The notes below the pieces were generated by a model that saw only the letters and a program-made list of their open reading frames with translations, did no database searches and was not told where the DNA came from. DNA of 64,000 nucleotides. Source: Dipteris shenzhenensis (Eukaryota > Polypodiophyta > Polypodiopsida > Gleicheniales). Shown one piece after another: positions 46,323-58,106 of this stretch. A program made the position numbers and the translations under genes. Where the stretch lies: assembly GCA_047967505.1 (NCBI GenBank), contig CM106540.1; one strand, given 5' to 3'. How positions within the stretch are numbered: the first letter of the stretch is position 1; each line of letters begins with the position of its first letter.

Positions 46323-48617
46323 TTTAGATGACATTTTGTTTAGTAACAACTCTAAGGACTTCTGGCGGAGATTTCTAGAAGGACGGTCCCCTCCGCCACT
46401 CACTGACACCCAAATCTGGTTTGATTATGCACGCACACTTTATGACATCCCAAATCAGCTAGTCCCTAGCCTCTCACACATGCCTCGTCCCACATCCTCC
46501 ACCCTCTTCACTAGAGGAGGGGTAAAGGATGCTGTAATGAAACTTCATAATGGCCGAGCGAAGGATCATGAGGAACTATGTACTGAGTTCATTGCATATG
46601 GGATTTACCTCCTAGCCCCGATCTTAGCAAAGCTTTTTAATGAAGCGGTTTGTTTGGGATTTCCACACACTTCGACCATTAACACTATCTCACCCATCCA
46701 CAAGGCAGGGGATCCCATGAGCCCGGAGAACTACAGGACCATTATGATTGGACATGTCATGTCCAAGATTTATGCATCAGTACTTGACTCCGAGGTTAGC
46801 AGACTTGCAGAGTGTAGAGGACTCAGAGCAGCAGGATAGGCCGAATTCCGGCGTGATCATGGAACCATGGACCACATTCTGACGCTCAAATGTATCATCG
46901 AGGAGGCGAGATCACGGAAGCAGAGGGTTTATTGTTGCTTTGTGGATTTTCGTAGGGCATTTGACACAGTCCCGACAGCCCGCCTCATACGGCGCCTACA
47001 GGACTTGGGTTATGACCAGGAGATCATTTGGGTTGTCATGGCACTTTACGAGAGAGTTTCTGGCAGAGTTCGAGTAGGATCCGGGTGGACAGACGAGATC
47101 ATGAGTACCATCGGGGTCAAACAAGGGTGTCCTTTGTCGCCTACTTTGTTTGGCCTCTACATTGACGAGCTTGAGACAGTCATGCAGACACAGGGGGGTG
47201 TAGGTTGCTCTCTTGCAGGCACGCTGATCCAGATTTTGCTCTATGCAGATGACGTGGCTCTCTTGTCTTCCTCAGCAGAGGGGCTTCAGAGACACCTAGA
47301 CGCACTCCTTTTGTGAGTCTCATGATTTGAAGGTCAACCTGGGTAAAACCAAGGTCATGCTTCAATATATCTCGAGCTATCATGCGTCAGGAGCAGTTCA
47401 CATTTGTGGGGTCATCTGTTGAGATAGTTTCATCATACACTTATCTTGGGGTTATCTTCTTCGGACCGAGCTTCACTATGAGACCCGCGATGCACGCACG
47501 CTTGAGTAGAGGGTATGCCTCATTGGCCAGGCTAGAGAGGCAGTGCTTCCGCTCACACTTTCAGGATCCACGCACCAAGGGGTTGCTTTGTGACTCCTTG
47601 GCTCGCCTAGCGGGGATGTACGGCAATCCTTATTGGGGGCTAGACTTGTCGGATACAGAGTGGGCCCGTGTGGAGCGGCTACAGGTTCTCATGCTATCAC
47701 GGATGATTCGTGGTAAGTCATCCGTTCCTCACCAGATCATTCAGGCTGAGTTTGGGTCACCCCCTTTACAGCTAGATGCTGCATTTCAGGTCATCACATA
47801 TTTGTACCGAGTTAGGGAATATGGGGATTATACCTCGGGGCGTAGCAGGCTACCATGGATAGCTCTATCCTCTTCTATGGCACTTGTAGCAGGAGGAGAT
47901 CAGAGGTGCTGGTATGCACATACAGAGAGATGGTTTGAGCGACTGGGGCTCCACATGGATAGACTACCTCCCTTTTAGTATAGCATGGATGCTCCGTTCT
48001 CTCCCCTCTTATCACACGAGGTCAATGAGGTTATCCGTGAGAATCTACTACAGCTACACACTTTTCGGACCTGGTTGGAACCGAGTGAACTCCCAGTGAA
48101 GCTTAGCTTCTACAGAGATCACTTCTTACATATCACAGCGGATGGTTTCATTGACCCACCAGGATACACACAGATTCACCTACCCCATTCGATGAGGATC
48201 TCTCTTGGGCAGTTCCGGGTCTCTTCACACAGACTTCGCATCGAGAGTGGCAGAGCAGAGCGACTACCCAGGGAGTGGTGCATATGCACACTATGTGACA
48301 TACAGGAGGTTGAGACAGAGGAGCATTTCATCTTCAGGTGTCCTGTGTACTATGAGATCCGAGGACGTTTCCACTGCCTCTTCAGAGATAGTTATGGGAT
48401 TTTAGCCCATTTCCTCTCCTACCCACACCAACGGTGTTTGGCAGGTTTCATTCATGAGGCACTTAGACACCGCGAGAGGATACTCCGAGCACGGAGACAG
48501 GAGCAGACTTCTTCCTCGGTTGATCCCTCTCAGATCTCTATCACGGAGTTCTTTCAGCTAGATCACATGGACCCAACGAGACGAGGCCTCGACATGACCG
48601 TGACCCGGAGCCCGTGA
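46323..48617 (+). pseudogene. LINE-B reverse transcriptase
   Basis: Order of motifs: INTISPIHKAGD and NYRTIMIGHVMSKIYA; FRRDHGTMDHILTLK; the palm motif YCCFVDFRRAFDTV; VKQGCPLSPTLFGLYIDEL; the catalytic YADDVALL near 47243; and a C-terminal Cys-His finger CTLCDIQEVETEEHFIFRC near 48290. There is an in-frame TAG at 46837-46839, a frameshift between 47316 and 47382 and an in-frame TAG at 47976-47978, so it is inactive. It differs from the LINE-A reverse transcriptase and belongs to another clade; which one cannot be settled by eye. Confidence 0.92.
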
Positions 48618-49050
48618 CCCGACAGCTCAGGCAGAGGGTCGATACACAAATCACACTTGGAAACATCCCCTCCTTGTTTAGAGTCGGAGCCCGACCGACG
48701 AGGGTCACAGTAGCCGTGGTTAGACGCAGAGCTACGACCATGAGACATGCCAGGACCGCATCTCTGAGTGGCCGACAGCACTCTATTGCCGACTTCATGC
48801 CTCCACTGCCTCATCTGTCTTGATATCTTGCTGTTGCTGGAGATGATGATGATATTGATGATGATGCTGCGATTGATATATAGTCGACCACCAACATCAC
48901 TATGTTGTACTTAGGACTTAGTACTGCCATTCTGCATTTTTGGCATTTTGCATTCTATGAGACTCTCACAGTCTCATAGACCCATCGGTCTTCCGAAGAC
49001 TTTAATAAACTTTCTTTCTTTCTTTCTCTCTCTATCTATCTATCTATCTC
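46323..49050 (+). mobile_element. LINE-B, 5'-truncated, with (TTTC)n(TATC)n tail
   Basis: A single pol-like ORF followed by a 3' UTR (48618-49010) and a microsatellite tail, tttc repeats then tatc repeats, instead of poly(A). The start at about 46323 is the first codon that reads as reverse transcriptase-family sequence (DDILFSNNSKDFWRRF); the endonuclease is missing. The flanks were scanned but no target duplication was identified. Relatives occur at 31500-31860 and 35668-35830. Confidence 0.85.
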
Positions 49051-49540
49051 TCCCCCCTTTTCCTCACTTCTCACTCCTCTAATTCCTCTCTCTCACTTCT
49101 ACCAATTCTTTTGGCGTTGAGGATGCAATCTCTGCAACACCAACCCTCTTGTTGGACATGAGGCTACCCTACAATTTGCAACTCTCTGTACCTTTGCAGA
49201 TAGAGCCGTCTATCTTGGGCCAACCCACTTGTGCGCATTCAATGGGTGCTCCTATGAGCTGTATTTGGCAAAAATACACACCCAAGGATTCATGCTCCCA
49301 TTGCACGACAAATGCCTACTTATAGCCATAAGCACCCCGTGCATCAAGCAAGTGGCTGTACATTTCATCAAAGTGTTGACTATGGATAGTGCTCCGAGAT
49401 TGCTAGTATGTTGTACTAGGCATTGCACTCTTACCATGCCTTCCTTACGACCATTTGTGAGGAGATGCCATTCCATCATTGCGTGAACCTCAAAAACGTG
49501 ATGATGCAAGTACATTTGGGAGTGGCCAAACCAGGAATTA
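49051..49540. other. No gene recognised
   Basis: Frames on both strands (49229-49486 plus, 49252-49515 minus) without motif. It may be part of the retroelement relic that begins near 49541. Confidence 0.35.
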
Positions 49541-49661
49541 TGCAGTGAAAGATGTCACAGATAAGCTCACTATGCACAAGTTTAAGGGTGACGCACTCAC
49601 TCCCAATGAGCTGGAAGAATGGCTCACGAAGCTAGACGACTAATTCTACTTTATCCCAAAC
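49541..49661 (+). pseudogene. Possible LTR-retrotransposon gag relic, target of LINE-A copy 2
   Basis: The plus strand reads MHKFKGDALTPNELEEWLTKLDD up to a stop, and after removing the LINE a second frame runs YPKHDEERIIFASMDLL across the insertion site into 62894-63010. Wording of this type (F-G-x-L-x3-E-x2-EW) occurs in Gypsy gag proteins. A frameshift separates the parts. The identification is tentative. Confidence 0.35.
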
Positions 49662-49679
49662 ATGATGAGGAGCGCATCA
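49662..49679 (+). repeat. Target-site duplication of LINE-A copy 2 (5' side)
   Basis: atgatgaggagcgcatca, identical to 62894-62911. Confidence 0.96.
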
Positions 49680-50303
49680 AACTCAAGTCTGGACGCTCCT
49701 GCGAGCTCCCTCCCCCTTCGCTCCCTGTCTACCCCCTCGCTACCTGCGCGGCCCTCTCCCTCCCTTCGTCGACTGCTGCCGTGCAGACTTCCGCCCCCCC
49801 TCTCCGCTACGCTCCCCCTCTCTGCCAAATCCTCCGCCCGTCGCTACCCACCCCCCCTCTCCTCGCCACGCTCCTTCCGTCCTGCTCTGTCTCGCTCCTC
49901 TCCTCTCCTCTCCACTCACCTCACCCCATTCCGCCTCGACCCACCCGCTCCTCTCCGCCCCCGCCTCCGCCTCATTCCCTCCGTTCCGCTCCGCTCACCT
50001 CGCCCCTTCCCGCCTCGACCCACCTCTCTCCGCTCCACTCCGCCCTCCCGCTTCGTTCACCTCACCCCGCTCCACTCACCGCACCCTGCTCCACTACGCT
50101 CACCTCACCCACCCCGCCTCACACCACTCCGCTCCGCTCACCTCAGTTCACCTCACCACCCCTTAGTCCCCGCCACCTCTTTTTTGTTTTTCCCCCCCTA
50201 CCCTTAGTCCCCGCCCACCTTCTTCCACCCTTAGCCCCTTACCTTTCACCCCCCTCTTCTTTTCCTTTCACTTGCCTCGGGAGTTCGCAGTTAGTCAAGC
50301 GAT

Positions 50304-52167
50304 ATGGCGGCTATGTGCCCGGAACCGGTGGCCCAGACGGACCCCCCCCTCCACCAACCTATCGCGTTACATTGACAGAGCACCAGGTCTCCTTGGTGAA
50401 GCAAGCCGCCACGGACTTCTCCCAGACATCAGTTTATGGGAGGGTCATTGGCTACTCTCCTTCATGAGCAGACATCAGGGATTGGTTGCAGTCCACCCTC
50501 TACCTCGAGGACAGTCACATTGAGGAGGTGGCACTTATGGGACGTGGCATTTTCTGGCTTAAGCTCTCCTCAGCACAGGCTACGAGCGACATAGTCAGGC
50601 GATCCCCTACTTCTGTGGATGGGAAGATCATCCTCATGGTCCCTTGGTACAGGGGATTCAGTGTAGCGGACTTCGATTCCGGCTTTCGCATTCCTCGACA
50701 CCCAGTTACCCAGGTCTCGCAACCGAGCTTCGCCCGATCATCAAGGACCTGGGGGCGCACTTTGGTTGGCCTATGCAGGACACTTACGTTGATGCGGCGG
50801 CAGCCCAAGGGATGCCACGTGTCAAAGTGGCAGTTCTTGATCCACAGAGCATCCCTTCGGAGTTCGAGATAGAGACAGACACAGGTGTGGTGACGCAGCG
50901 CATTCTGGTCACTGGTCGCCCAAACCAGTGTCTGAGATGCCATGGCTTCGGGCACCAGGCTCGCTCATGTCCTCGCTTCACGGGTACAGAATCTCAGAAG
51001 ACCCCCGTTCAGGGAGCTCAGAATACTCCGCTCCAGTCAGCGACATCCCCTCCCGAAGGGGAAGGCTGGACGGAAGTCAAACGAAAACGGAAGGGCAACA
51101 AGGCAGGCCCCAAAAAACTTTCCCAGCCACAGCCAGAGCCCCCTCAGATGATTCCTACTCATCAGCAGCCCGGTAAGGGGAAGGAGAAGGGAAAGGAGAA
51201 GGTCAGCCAGCCTCCCCCTCATCCCGCCCTCCCCCACCTCCCCCCTCCTCCTCGATTCTCTGACCCCCACCCCCCCCTCCAAGATCCCCCCCCGCACCAA
51301 TGGTTTCCGCTCCACCCTCTTCCTCGAGCATGATCCAAAAGGAACCCCCCACCTGTGCCACCTTCAGCCCCAAAGCCTGCACAGACCTCACCCTCGTCTA
51401 CCCCTCCGAGCTCGACGGCGGGGATAGGCCCTTCCCCACAGGTGGCCAGCACCCCTCCCTCCGGTTCAGACTCCTCATCTTCGTCCTCAAGCCCAAGGGC
51501 TGCTCCTAGAGCTCTTCCATTGGAGTTTTACCGAGCAGGTCCTTGGGACTACTTGGATGCAGCGGGTATTGGCTCCTTTCCCGCATGCCTAGACATCAGC
51601 ATCTTCTTCCTCCGCAAGGGAGCGGAGGGTAAGGTGTCCATCCTGGCTCCGCACGATGGTCCTAGCTATTCCTTCACTATCTCCAGTGAAGGGAATGAGC
51701 AATGGACGAATGAAAATGTTTGGGAGACAACACGAGACCAGACCCAAAAGCAGGTGCAGGACTGGATTGGTAGCAGAGCAGCGGAGCTTCTTCAGCAGCA
51801 GTGGCAGGAGGGCGATGTTCGTCTGCGTTGGCGCCACAGCGCCAAACGTTTTCCACTCCTGGTCATTATAAGACCACCGCTAGAGTGGGCCTACGCGGAA
51901 GGGCTTCGCCCCTGGAGGACTTCAGAGGTTGCAAGCTTCTACAGCATTTCCTTGGCAGAGGCGTCGAGCTGGTTAGAGAGAGCTTACCACCACGGGACGA
52001 AAGGCCTTTCCCCTTTGCTGAAGGTTTTAAAGGATGGGTCCGATGATCCGGCCTCTCCTTCGAAACCTTCACAAAAGCGCCTTCGTCTCCACACAGGACA
52101 TCCTCCGACCACTTCGACTTCGACCGCAAGCAAACAGCTGTTTGTGGCCCACCTTCCCTCCTCATGA
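50304..52167 (+). pseudogene. LINE-A ORF1, copy 2
   Basis: The start is the ATG at 50304 (MAAMCPEP), as in copy 1. A frameshift in the C-run near 50341 leads into TYRVTLTEHQ, then the DUF4283-like part (SVYGRVIGYSPS, TGA at 50465-50467, DWLQSTL, GRGIFWLKL, PWYRGF), a frameshift near 50720, the zinc knuckle CLRCHGFGHQARSC (about 50931), the basic motif GWTEVKRKRKGNK, a Pro-rich linker with TGA at 51331-51333, then the second domain FYRAGPWDYLDAAGIGSFPACL onward to the ATGA overlap with ORF2. The second domain, about 190 residues (51520 to about 52060), is intact here and matches no family I know. Confidence 0.88.
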
Positions 52168-55100
52168 GTTTACGCATTATCTCTTGGAACGTCAACGGGT
52201 TCCACTCATCAGGCACCCGTGGCCCCAAGAAGATGGTGCTCAGACAGGAGCTCCAGCCAGCCTTGGTGGGAAAGGTAGATGTGCTCCTACTACAGGAACA
52301 CAAGCTTTCGGCTTCACAGACTAGTATTTGTGGGAAGGTCCTCACAGGACGCTCCCACACCTACTGGGAACCTTCGATTGGCGAGCAGGGGAGAAGGGGA
52401 GGTGTCTGTACCTCCATTGACGCTTCTCTAGTTCAGCATGTGTTTGCTTCTTGCACTTTGATCCCAGGACGTGCGCTTTGGGTGGGCTTGCATATTGAGG
52501 GATCCCGCATCGGCATCCTCAATATCTACGCCCCGACTGATCTCAGAGGTAGATCCGTTTTTTGGAGATCCTTGACAGACCTATTGCCAGAGATGGACTC
52601 TTGGATTGTAGGAGGGGACTTCAACAACCTTGAGACCTTAGAGGATCAGCAGGGAAGGGGCCCAGAGTTCCTCGGTATAGCTCAGGCAGAGCAGGCAGAT
52701 TGGGACTCCTTCCTCTTTGCTGTGGGAGGTCGGGACAATTGGAGGGAGCCTTCCTTTCGCAGATGGCCTAGGAGTCTGGACTTCTCTTGGGGTTACAGGA
52801 GGGAGGGAGGCAGACTCCTGCAGAGACTGGACCGTTTCTATGTCAGTGATTGGGCGCTTGGCAGAGGAGGAGAGTCAGGAGTGGTTCCAGGGACGACACT
52901 TTCAGACCATGCCCCAGTCATCCTAGTCCTGGACTCGGCCTCTCAGTCCTCACCTCCACGTTCATGCCGGATCCCAGATTCCATCTACACCAGAGCAACG
53001 GTTCACCGCAGGATAGTGGACCTATGGGAGCAGGAGTGGGACCCTACCAGGGATATGGCAGCACAGGTAGCTCAGGCACTTGATGAGTCTAGCCACATTT
53101 GCCAGCAGGAGGCGATTCAGGTCAAACAGCGGTGTTGGGCGCGGGAGAGAGGTCTCAGTCATGACCTCGCCTCGATTCAGAGGATGCAGCAGTCTTCTCC
53201 AGGCTCTGAGGAGCTCAGACAGCAGGAGGTTCGGGCCCGGGCCATGCTAGAGGAGATCACCCAGCGTCGCTCAAAGTTTTCATTTCATGCTTCCAAGTCC
53301 TTCTGGGCTAGGAAAGGCGACAGGATGTGCAGAGAGTTCTTCAGGACTCATGGACAAAGGTCAACAGGGGAACAGCTTCGTTCTCTTAGGGCGCAGGATG
53401 GTAGTGTCAGGACAGATCCAGATGAGGTCCCGGACTTATCCACAGACTTCTACAGATCTTTATTCCAACAGGAGCCCCCAGACCCTCGTGGTCGCATTTG
53501 CAGGGAGGAGGTGTGGAGAGCTACACCGAGACTTGTGCAGCCCAGCATGAGCGATACCCTTCTCGCACCCTTCACTGTTGCGGAGATTCAGGATGCTGTG
53601 AGTGCTATTGATGGGCAGAAATGCCCAGGTGAGGATGGCCTCTCTAGAGCTTTCTTCACCACCTTTTAGGAGCAGATCCATCGGCCCTTGCTCGCAGCCT
53701 TCCAGCACATCTTCCCCAGCGGGCAAATGCCGAAGAGCCTTGCGACAGGCCTGATTTGCCTCATCCCCAAAGGGGGGGACCGCCAAAAGATCAGACAGTG
53801 GCGCCCAATCACCCTCCTCCCGACCACCTACAAAATCCTCGCCAAGATGATCAGCAGTCGCATCCGCCCCCTGCTACACGACCTGATTCATGACACCCAG
53901 ACTGGTTTTGTCCAAGATCGCAGCATCTTGGACAACATCTTCACTTTCTCAGAGGTGACGGAATGGCCCAGCACAGTGGCCAGCACCTGGCCATACTCCT
54001 TCTCGACTTTGAGAAGGCGTACGACAGGGTAGACTGGTCTTTCTTGGAAGATACACTTGCTCGGTTTGGTTTCCCGGACGAGTGGATTAGAGGTATTGCT
54101 AGCCTTTACAGATCGGCCTCCAGTCGGGTTATCATTAGCGGCAGGATGGGGGAGAGATTCACACTTGAGCGCTCGGTACGTCATAGCTGTCCATTAGCAC
54201 CTTACCTCTTCCTATTTTTTGAGGAGGCCATGACACACTTCCTTCGAGCTCGCACCACTGGTCTTCGCGGGATGCGTCTCCCTATTCGAGAGGATGCCGA
54301 GCTGTTGGACTCCGAGTATGCAGACGACACAGCCCTATATGTGCAGGATGATGTCGAGTCACTGGAGCATGTGAGACTGTCCCTAGAGATGTTTTGCCTT
54401 GCGGCTGGAGCGAAAATCAACTGGCATAAGTCAGTTGGTTTTCTTACCGATCCGGGAGCCAGCTCACAGTGGGGTATTTTCCTGGGGTTTCGTTGGATCC
54501 CTAGAGGACAGACGACACGTTACCTAGGATTCCAGGTAGGCCTGGACATCACACCGGCTCAGCAGTTCTTACCGGTCCTAGCCTCCATACGACGAAAGCT
54601 TGCTTTCTGGAGCACGGCTCGACTTTCCTTGGCAGGCAGGGCCCTTATGGTCAACCAGGTCCTTCTTGCCACTGCTTGGTATGTGGCCTCTTGTTGGTGT
54701 TTCTCGAGGTCTTGTGTAGCCCAGCTGAGGAGACTGGTGCGGAACTTCCTATGGTCTCGTTCAAACGGCTCCCGCACCACCAGAGCTAGGGTCGCCTGGC
54801 AGACGATCATTCTCTCCCACGCAGAGGGCGGCCTCGGCATCATAGATCCAGAGCTTCAGAGTCAGGCACTTCTTGGCAAGCTAGTCAACCGCGGCCTGAC
54901 TCCAGGAGGACAGACGTGGAAGCTCTTGCTACAGCATGGTCTCAGTGGGTGTAACCCCCAGTTAGGGGGTGTTTGGCAGCCTTCTATCCGATGGATCTTC
55001 ACTTCAGCACCTTTGACTCAGCCTCGTTCCCCCTTCCTCAGTAGCCTCATTTCAGTCTGGAGGAAGTTGCGACACACCCTCTCCCAGGTCCCCCCTAGCT

Positions 55101-56276
55101 GCCGAGAGGAGACAGAAAGACAGCCCCTCATCTGGAGCAGCCAGGTGACAGATGATACAGGTCGTCAGCTCGGAGAGAGATCCCATATCCCTTGGGCGCG
55201 TGGGCCTGCGCGCTCGTTCCGGGTTTGGAGGGACGTCTACAGTCAGTTGAGTCTAGGCGAGCTGGCAGCAGCAGTAGGTACGGCTCGTGGGATCCAGGCT
55301 CGACGAGCGGAGATTGAGGCTGCCATCCCTACAGGTTGGAGGATCCCCGTAGACACCAGACAGCTCTTCCCGGGAGATGAGAGGTGGCTCGGACAGTTCA
55401 CTCCATGAGGCATTCCTTTGGTGGTGGCAGGCCTCTTCTCGGACTCTTCGGTACACTTCTTCTCCATCACTGATGACAGTCGCCTACAGAGCAGAGAGGC
55501 CGTGATCGACCCCCAGCTTCCCTGGCATCGCCTTCGCATTGTAGGGCTGCAAGGGAAGACGTGGCATATAGACCCCCTGATTATACAAGACCAGGATTGG
55601 AGACTCTGGATATGGGAGGGCCGCTCCTTGTCAGAGGTGGAGTGGGACCCAGGGGAGTGGCGTTGGCCACCATCGGAGACCTCAGAGAACCCTACCCCCT
55701 TCTTTTCTTGCAGTGCACGCACGGGTCAGCGTGCTCTTGGGGCTCTCCAGCGTGGGCTACCCACACAGGCACATAGCTGGTATGCCCAGGGGATATCCTT
55801 GGTCTTTCTTCGCACTATCTGGAAGACTCTTTGGGCTAGCTGGCGTCCGAGGAAGATCTCCTACTTCCTTTGGATGGTGGCACACAAGGGGCTTCCAGTT
55901 GGCAGTTGGCTGAGACAGATGGGGCAGGAGGGGCACTGCCAGATGTGTTTTCAGGAGGAGGAGACCCTGAAGCATTGCCTTTGGAGCTGCTCGCATGCGC
56001 AGACGGTTTGGAAGGGAATCATGGGGATCTTAGCTAGGGCTACACCCGAGCTAGGACCGATCACTTGGGGAGCCGTTTGTTGGTGCAGCACTGAGCCGGG
56101 GCATCACTTGGCCTATGAGTTCTCTAGACAGGATCCCGTCTTTTTCATCACGCAGGCCACTTGGGCTTACATGGACAGCTTCCCTTGGCATCTGACAGAG
56201 ACAGATGCAGGAGCGTTGCCTCGACACCCAGTCTGGGAGATCATAGGGAGCATCGCAGGCTGGCATATCTGGACTT

Positions 56277-56281
56277 CCAGA
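56277..56281 (+). repeat. Target-site duplication of the copia element (ccaga), left
   Basis: ccaga, repeated at 62503-62507 immediately after the 3' LTR. Confidence 0.96.
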
Positions 56282-56487
56282 TGTTGGGGTAAAGGCACAT
56301 TGCCACCCTTTAAAAGTTATGACCCCTATGACTGTCTTAAGACAGTCATAGGCAGTCATAGGGTGAATCCCTAATCCCAATAAAACCTATGAGTTTGTGG
56401 TGTGGCTCAACACATTTTTACACACCCACACTTCTTGTGTCTCTCTCTCTCTATCTCCTAACGTTCCACTCCACTCTTTCCCTCTCA
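56282..56487 (+). repeat. Copia 5' LTR
   Basis: 206 bp, tgttgggg...ctctca. It differs from the 3' LTR by an extra 10 bases at about 56352 (a second agtcatag unit) and two substitutions. It contains a 28-base perfect palindrome (56325-56352) and the polyadenylation-like aataaaacc. Confidence 0.97.
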
Positions 56488-56489
56488 AG

Positions 56490-56502
56490 TGGTATTAGAG
56501 CC
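56490..56502 (+). other. Primer binding site (initiator Met tRNA type)
   Basis: tggtattagagcc, two bases after the LTR, one mismatch from the usual plant Copia site tggtatcagagcc. Confidence 0.9.
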
Positions 56503-58106
56503 ACTCTCTCCCTCTCATTCCGGTCTACCCCTCCCTCTACCCCTTCCTCTCCCCTCGTGCCCTCAGCAGCGAGCAGGGCAGTAGCGCGCGAGCAGCGCGC
56601 AGCAGAGCAGCCGCGCGCAGCATTTGCGCGGGCAGCCATAGCTGCAGCACAGCTAGCTACTGCTAGCTGCTACCCGCTACCCGGCGGCCGCAGCCTACCA
56701 GGCGGGCGCAGCCAGCGCACGCAGCGCGCAGCACCGGCCGCGTGCAGCCAGTCGACCGGCTGCAAGGCAGCAGCCGCGACAAGTACGGCCAGTCGTACCG
56801 GCTGTACGGAAGCCGTACCGGCTGTACGGACACGGTTGTACGGACGCCGCGACAGGCAGGTACAAAAATTTCGAAATTTTTTTTGGGGATCCGTGCCCTC
56901 GCAGGTACAGGGTACAGCAGGTACCCTGCGAAGGTACAGAAGGTACAGCAGGCACAGATTTTTTTTTGGGGGAAGAAGGAAAAGAGAGAGTACTCTGCTC
57001 TGCATTCCCGAAATTTTTCAGTTCTAAAACTGTGTGTTTGAGGTACAGCAAGTACACTCGTGTCCCTCATGCTTGAGGTGACTAGTGCCACAGTGTGTGG
57101 TGGTTGCACAGTTATTTTGTTTCGGGAAGGTCAGATGCCTTAATTTGCAGAGGGCTTTTATGCTTTTGCTGAGTGCAAATCTCAGTTTTTGGGTGACAAT
57201 TTCAAAGGGCTTTTGCCTGGAAGTGTATGCAATGTATGCCTTGAGGCAGTGTGGAGCCGGGGTGCCCACATTGGTCTCGTTTTCCGCAGTGTATCAGTGA
57301 CATTTCTTTGCAGGTCACAATTTGTGTACGACACTTAGAAAATCTCAGTTGAGCCACGCTTGGCCAGGGCGCATCGAGTTTACTCGGTCCCTAACTGTCC
57401 ATCGTTGACAGTGCTCAAAAGATTTTCTTTTCGGTGTTTGTACGTTGGGATCTGTGTTGCCACTGTGCACACAGGCAGTTTATGCATTACTTTGTCAGGT
57501 GAAAGTGCCAGGAGAGCGCTGTTCTTTGTATGCTACCTCAGTGTTGAGGTGTTTTTCACTTGGTACAGGTGTCAAATCAAGGGGCTTTTGCCCAGATTTT
57601 GCTTGTGAGCACTTGAGTTACTGTTTGAGAACTTCAGATGCCTTTTATCCCCTTGGCAGAAGGGTGATTGTTTGGGATTTGTCCCATACTTTGTTGCAGG
57701 TTTTGTGACAGGCTGAGGTGTTTGGAGCCTTTTTCAGTGGACAAAACAGTGTATGACAAGTGGTTCATGCATATAAAATCAGTGCAATACCTCATCTGAG
57801 GTGGGAGAAGTGTCCAGGACAACAGTGTTTTGTGCTTCGTCAGATGATGATGCACTGATAAAGCACTTGTGGAACAGCTGCAGCATTCTGAAGTTACTGT
57901 TTTATGCCTATTTGAGCACGGTACAGTGTGTCAGAAGGTACAGTGACTGGAGGGAAAATTTTCTGTTTTGCTGCAGATTTTTTGACAGTAAAAAACAGCA
58001 CTATTGTGATTGCTCCTGGCTCTTGATAGAGCACGTTTTCTGAGAAATCAGAATTTTATTTAGTCATTTTTGACTTACAGGGAGTCAGGCACTTTCCTTA
58101 TCTGAT
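56503..58106 (+). other. Copia untranslated leader, 1.6 kb
   Basis: This begins with a GC-rich stretch of repeated gcgcgcagc and gtaccggctgtac words (56575-56860), followed by two T-runs (56879 and 56961) and AT-richer sequence. It has no long frame and no motif. It ends with a splice-acceptor-like gacttacag at 58072-58080, 26 bases before the gag ATG. Confidence 0.7.
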
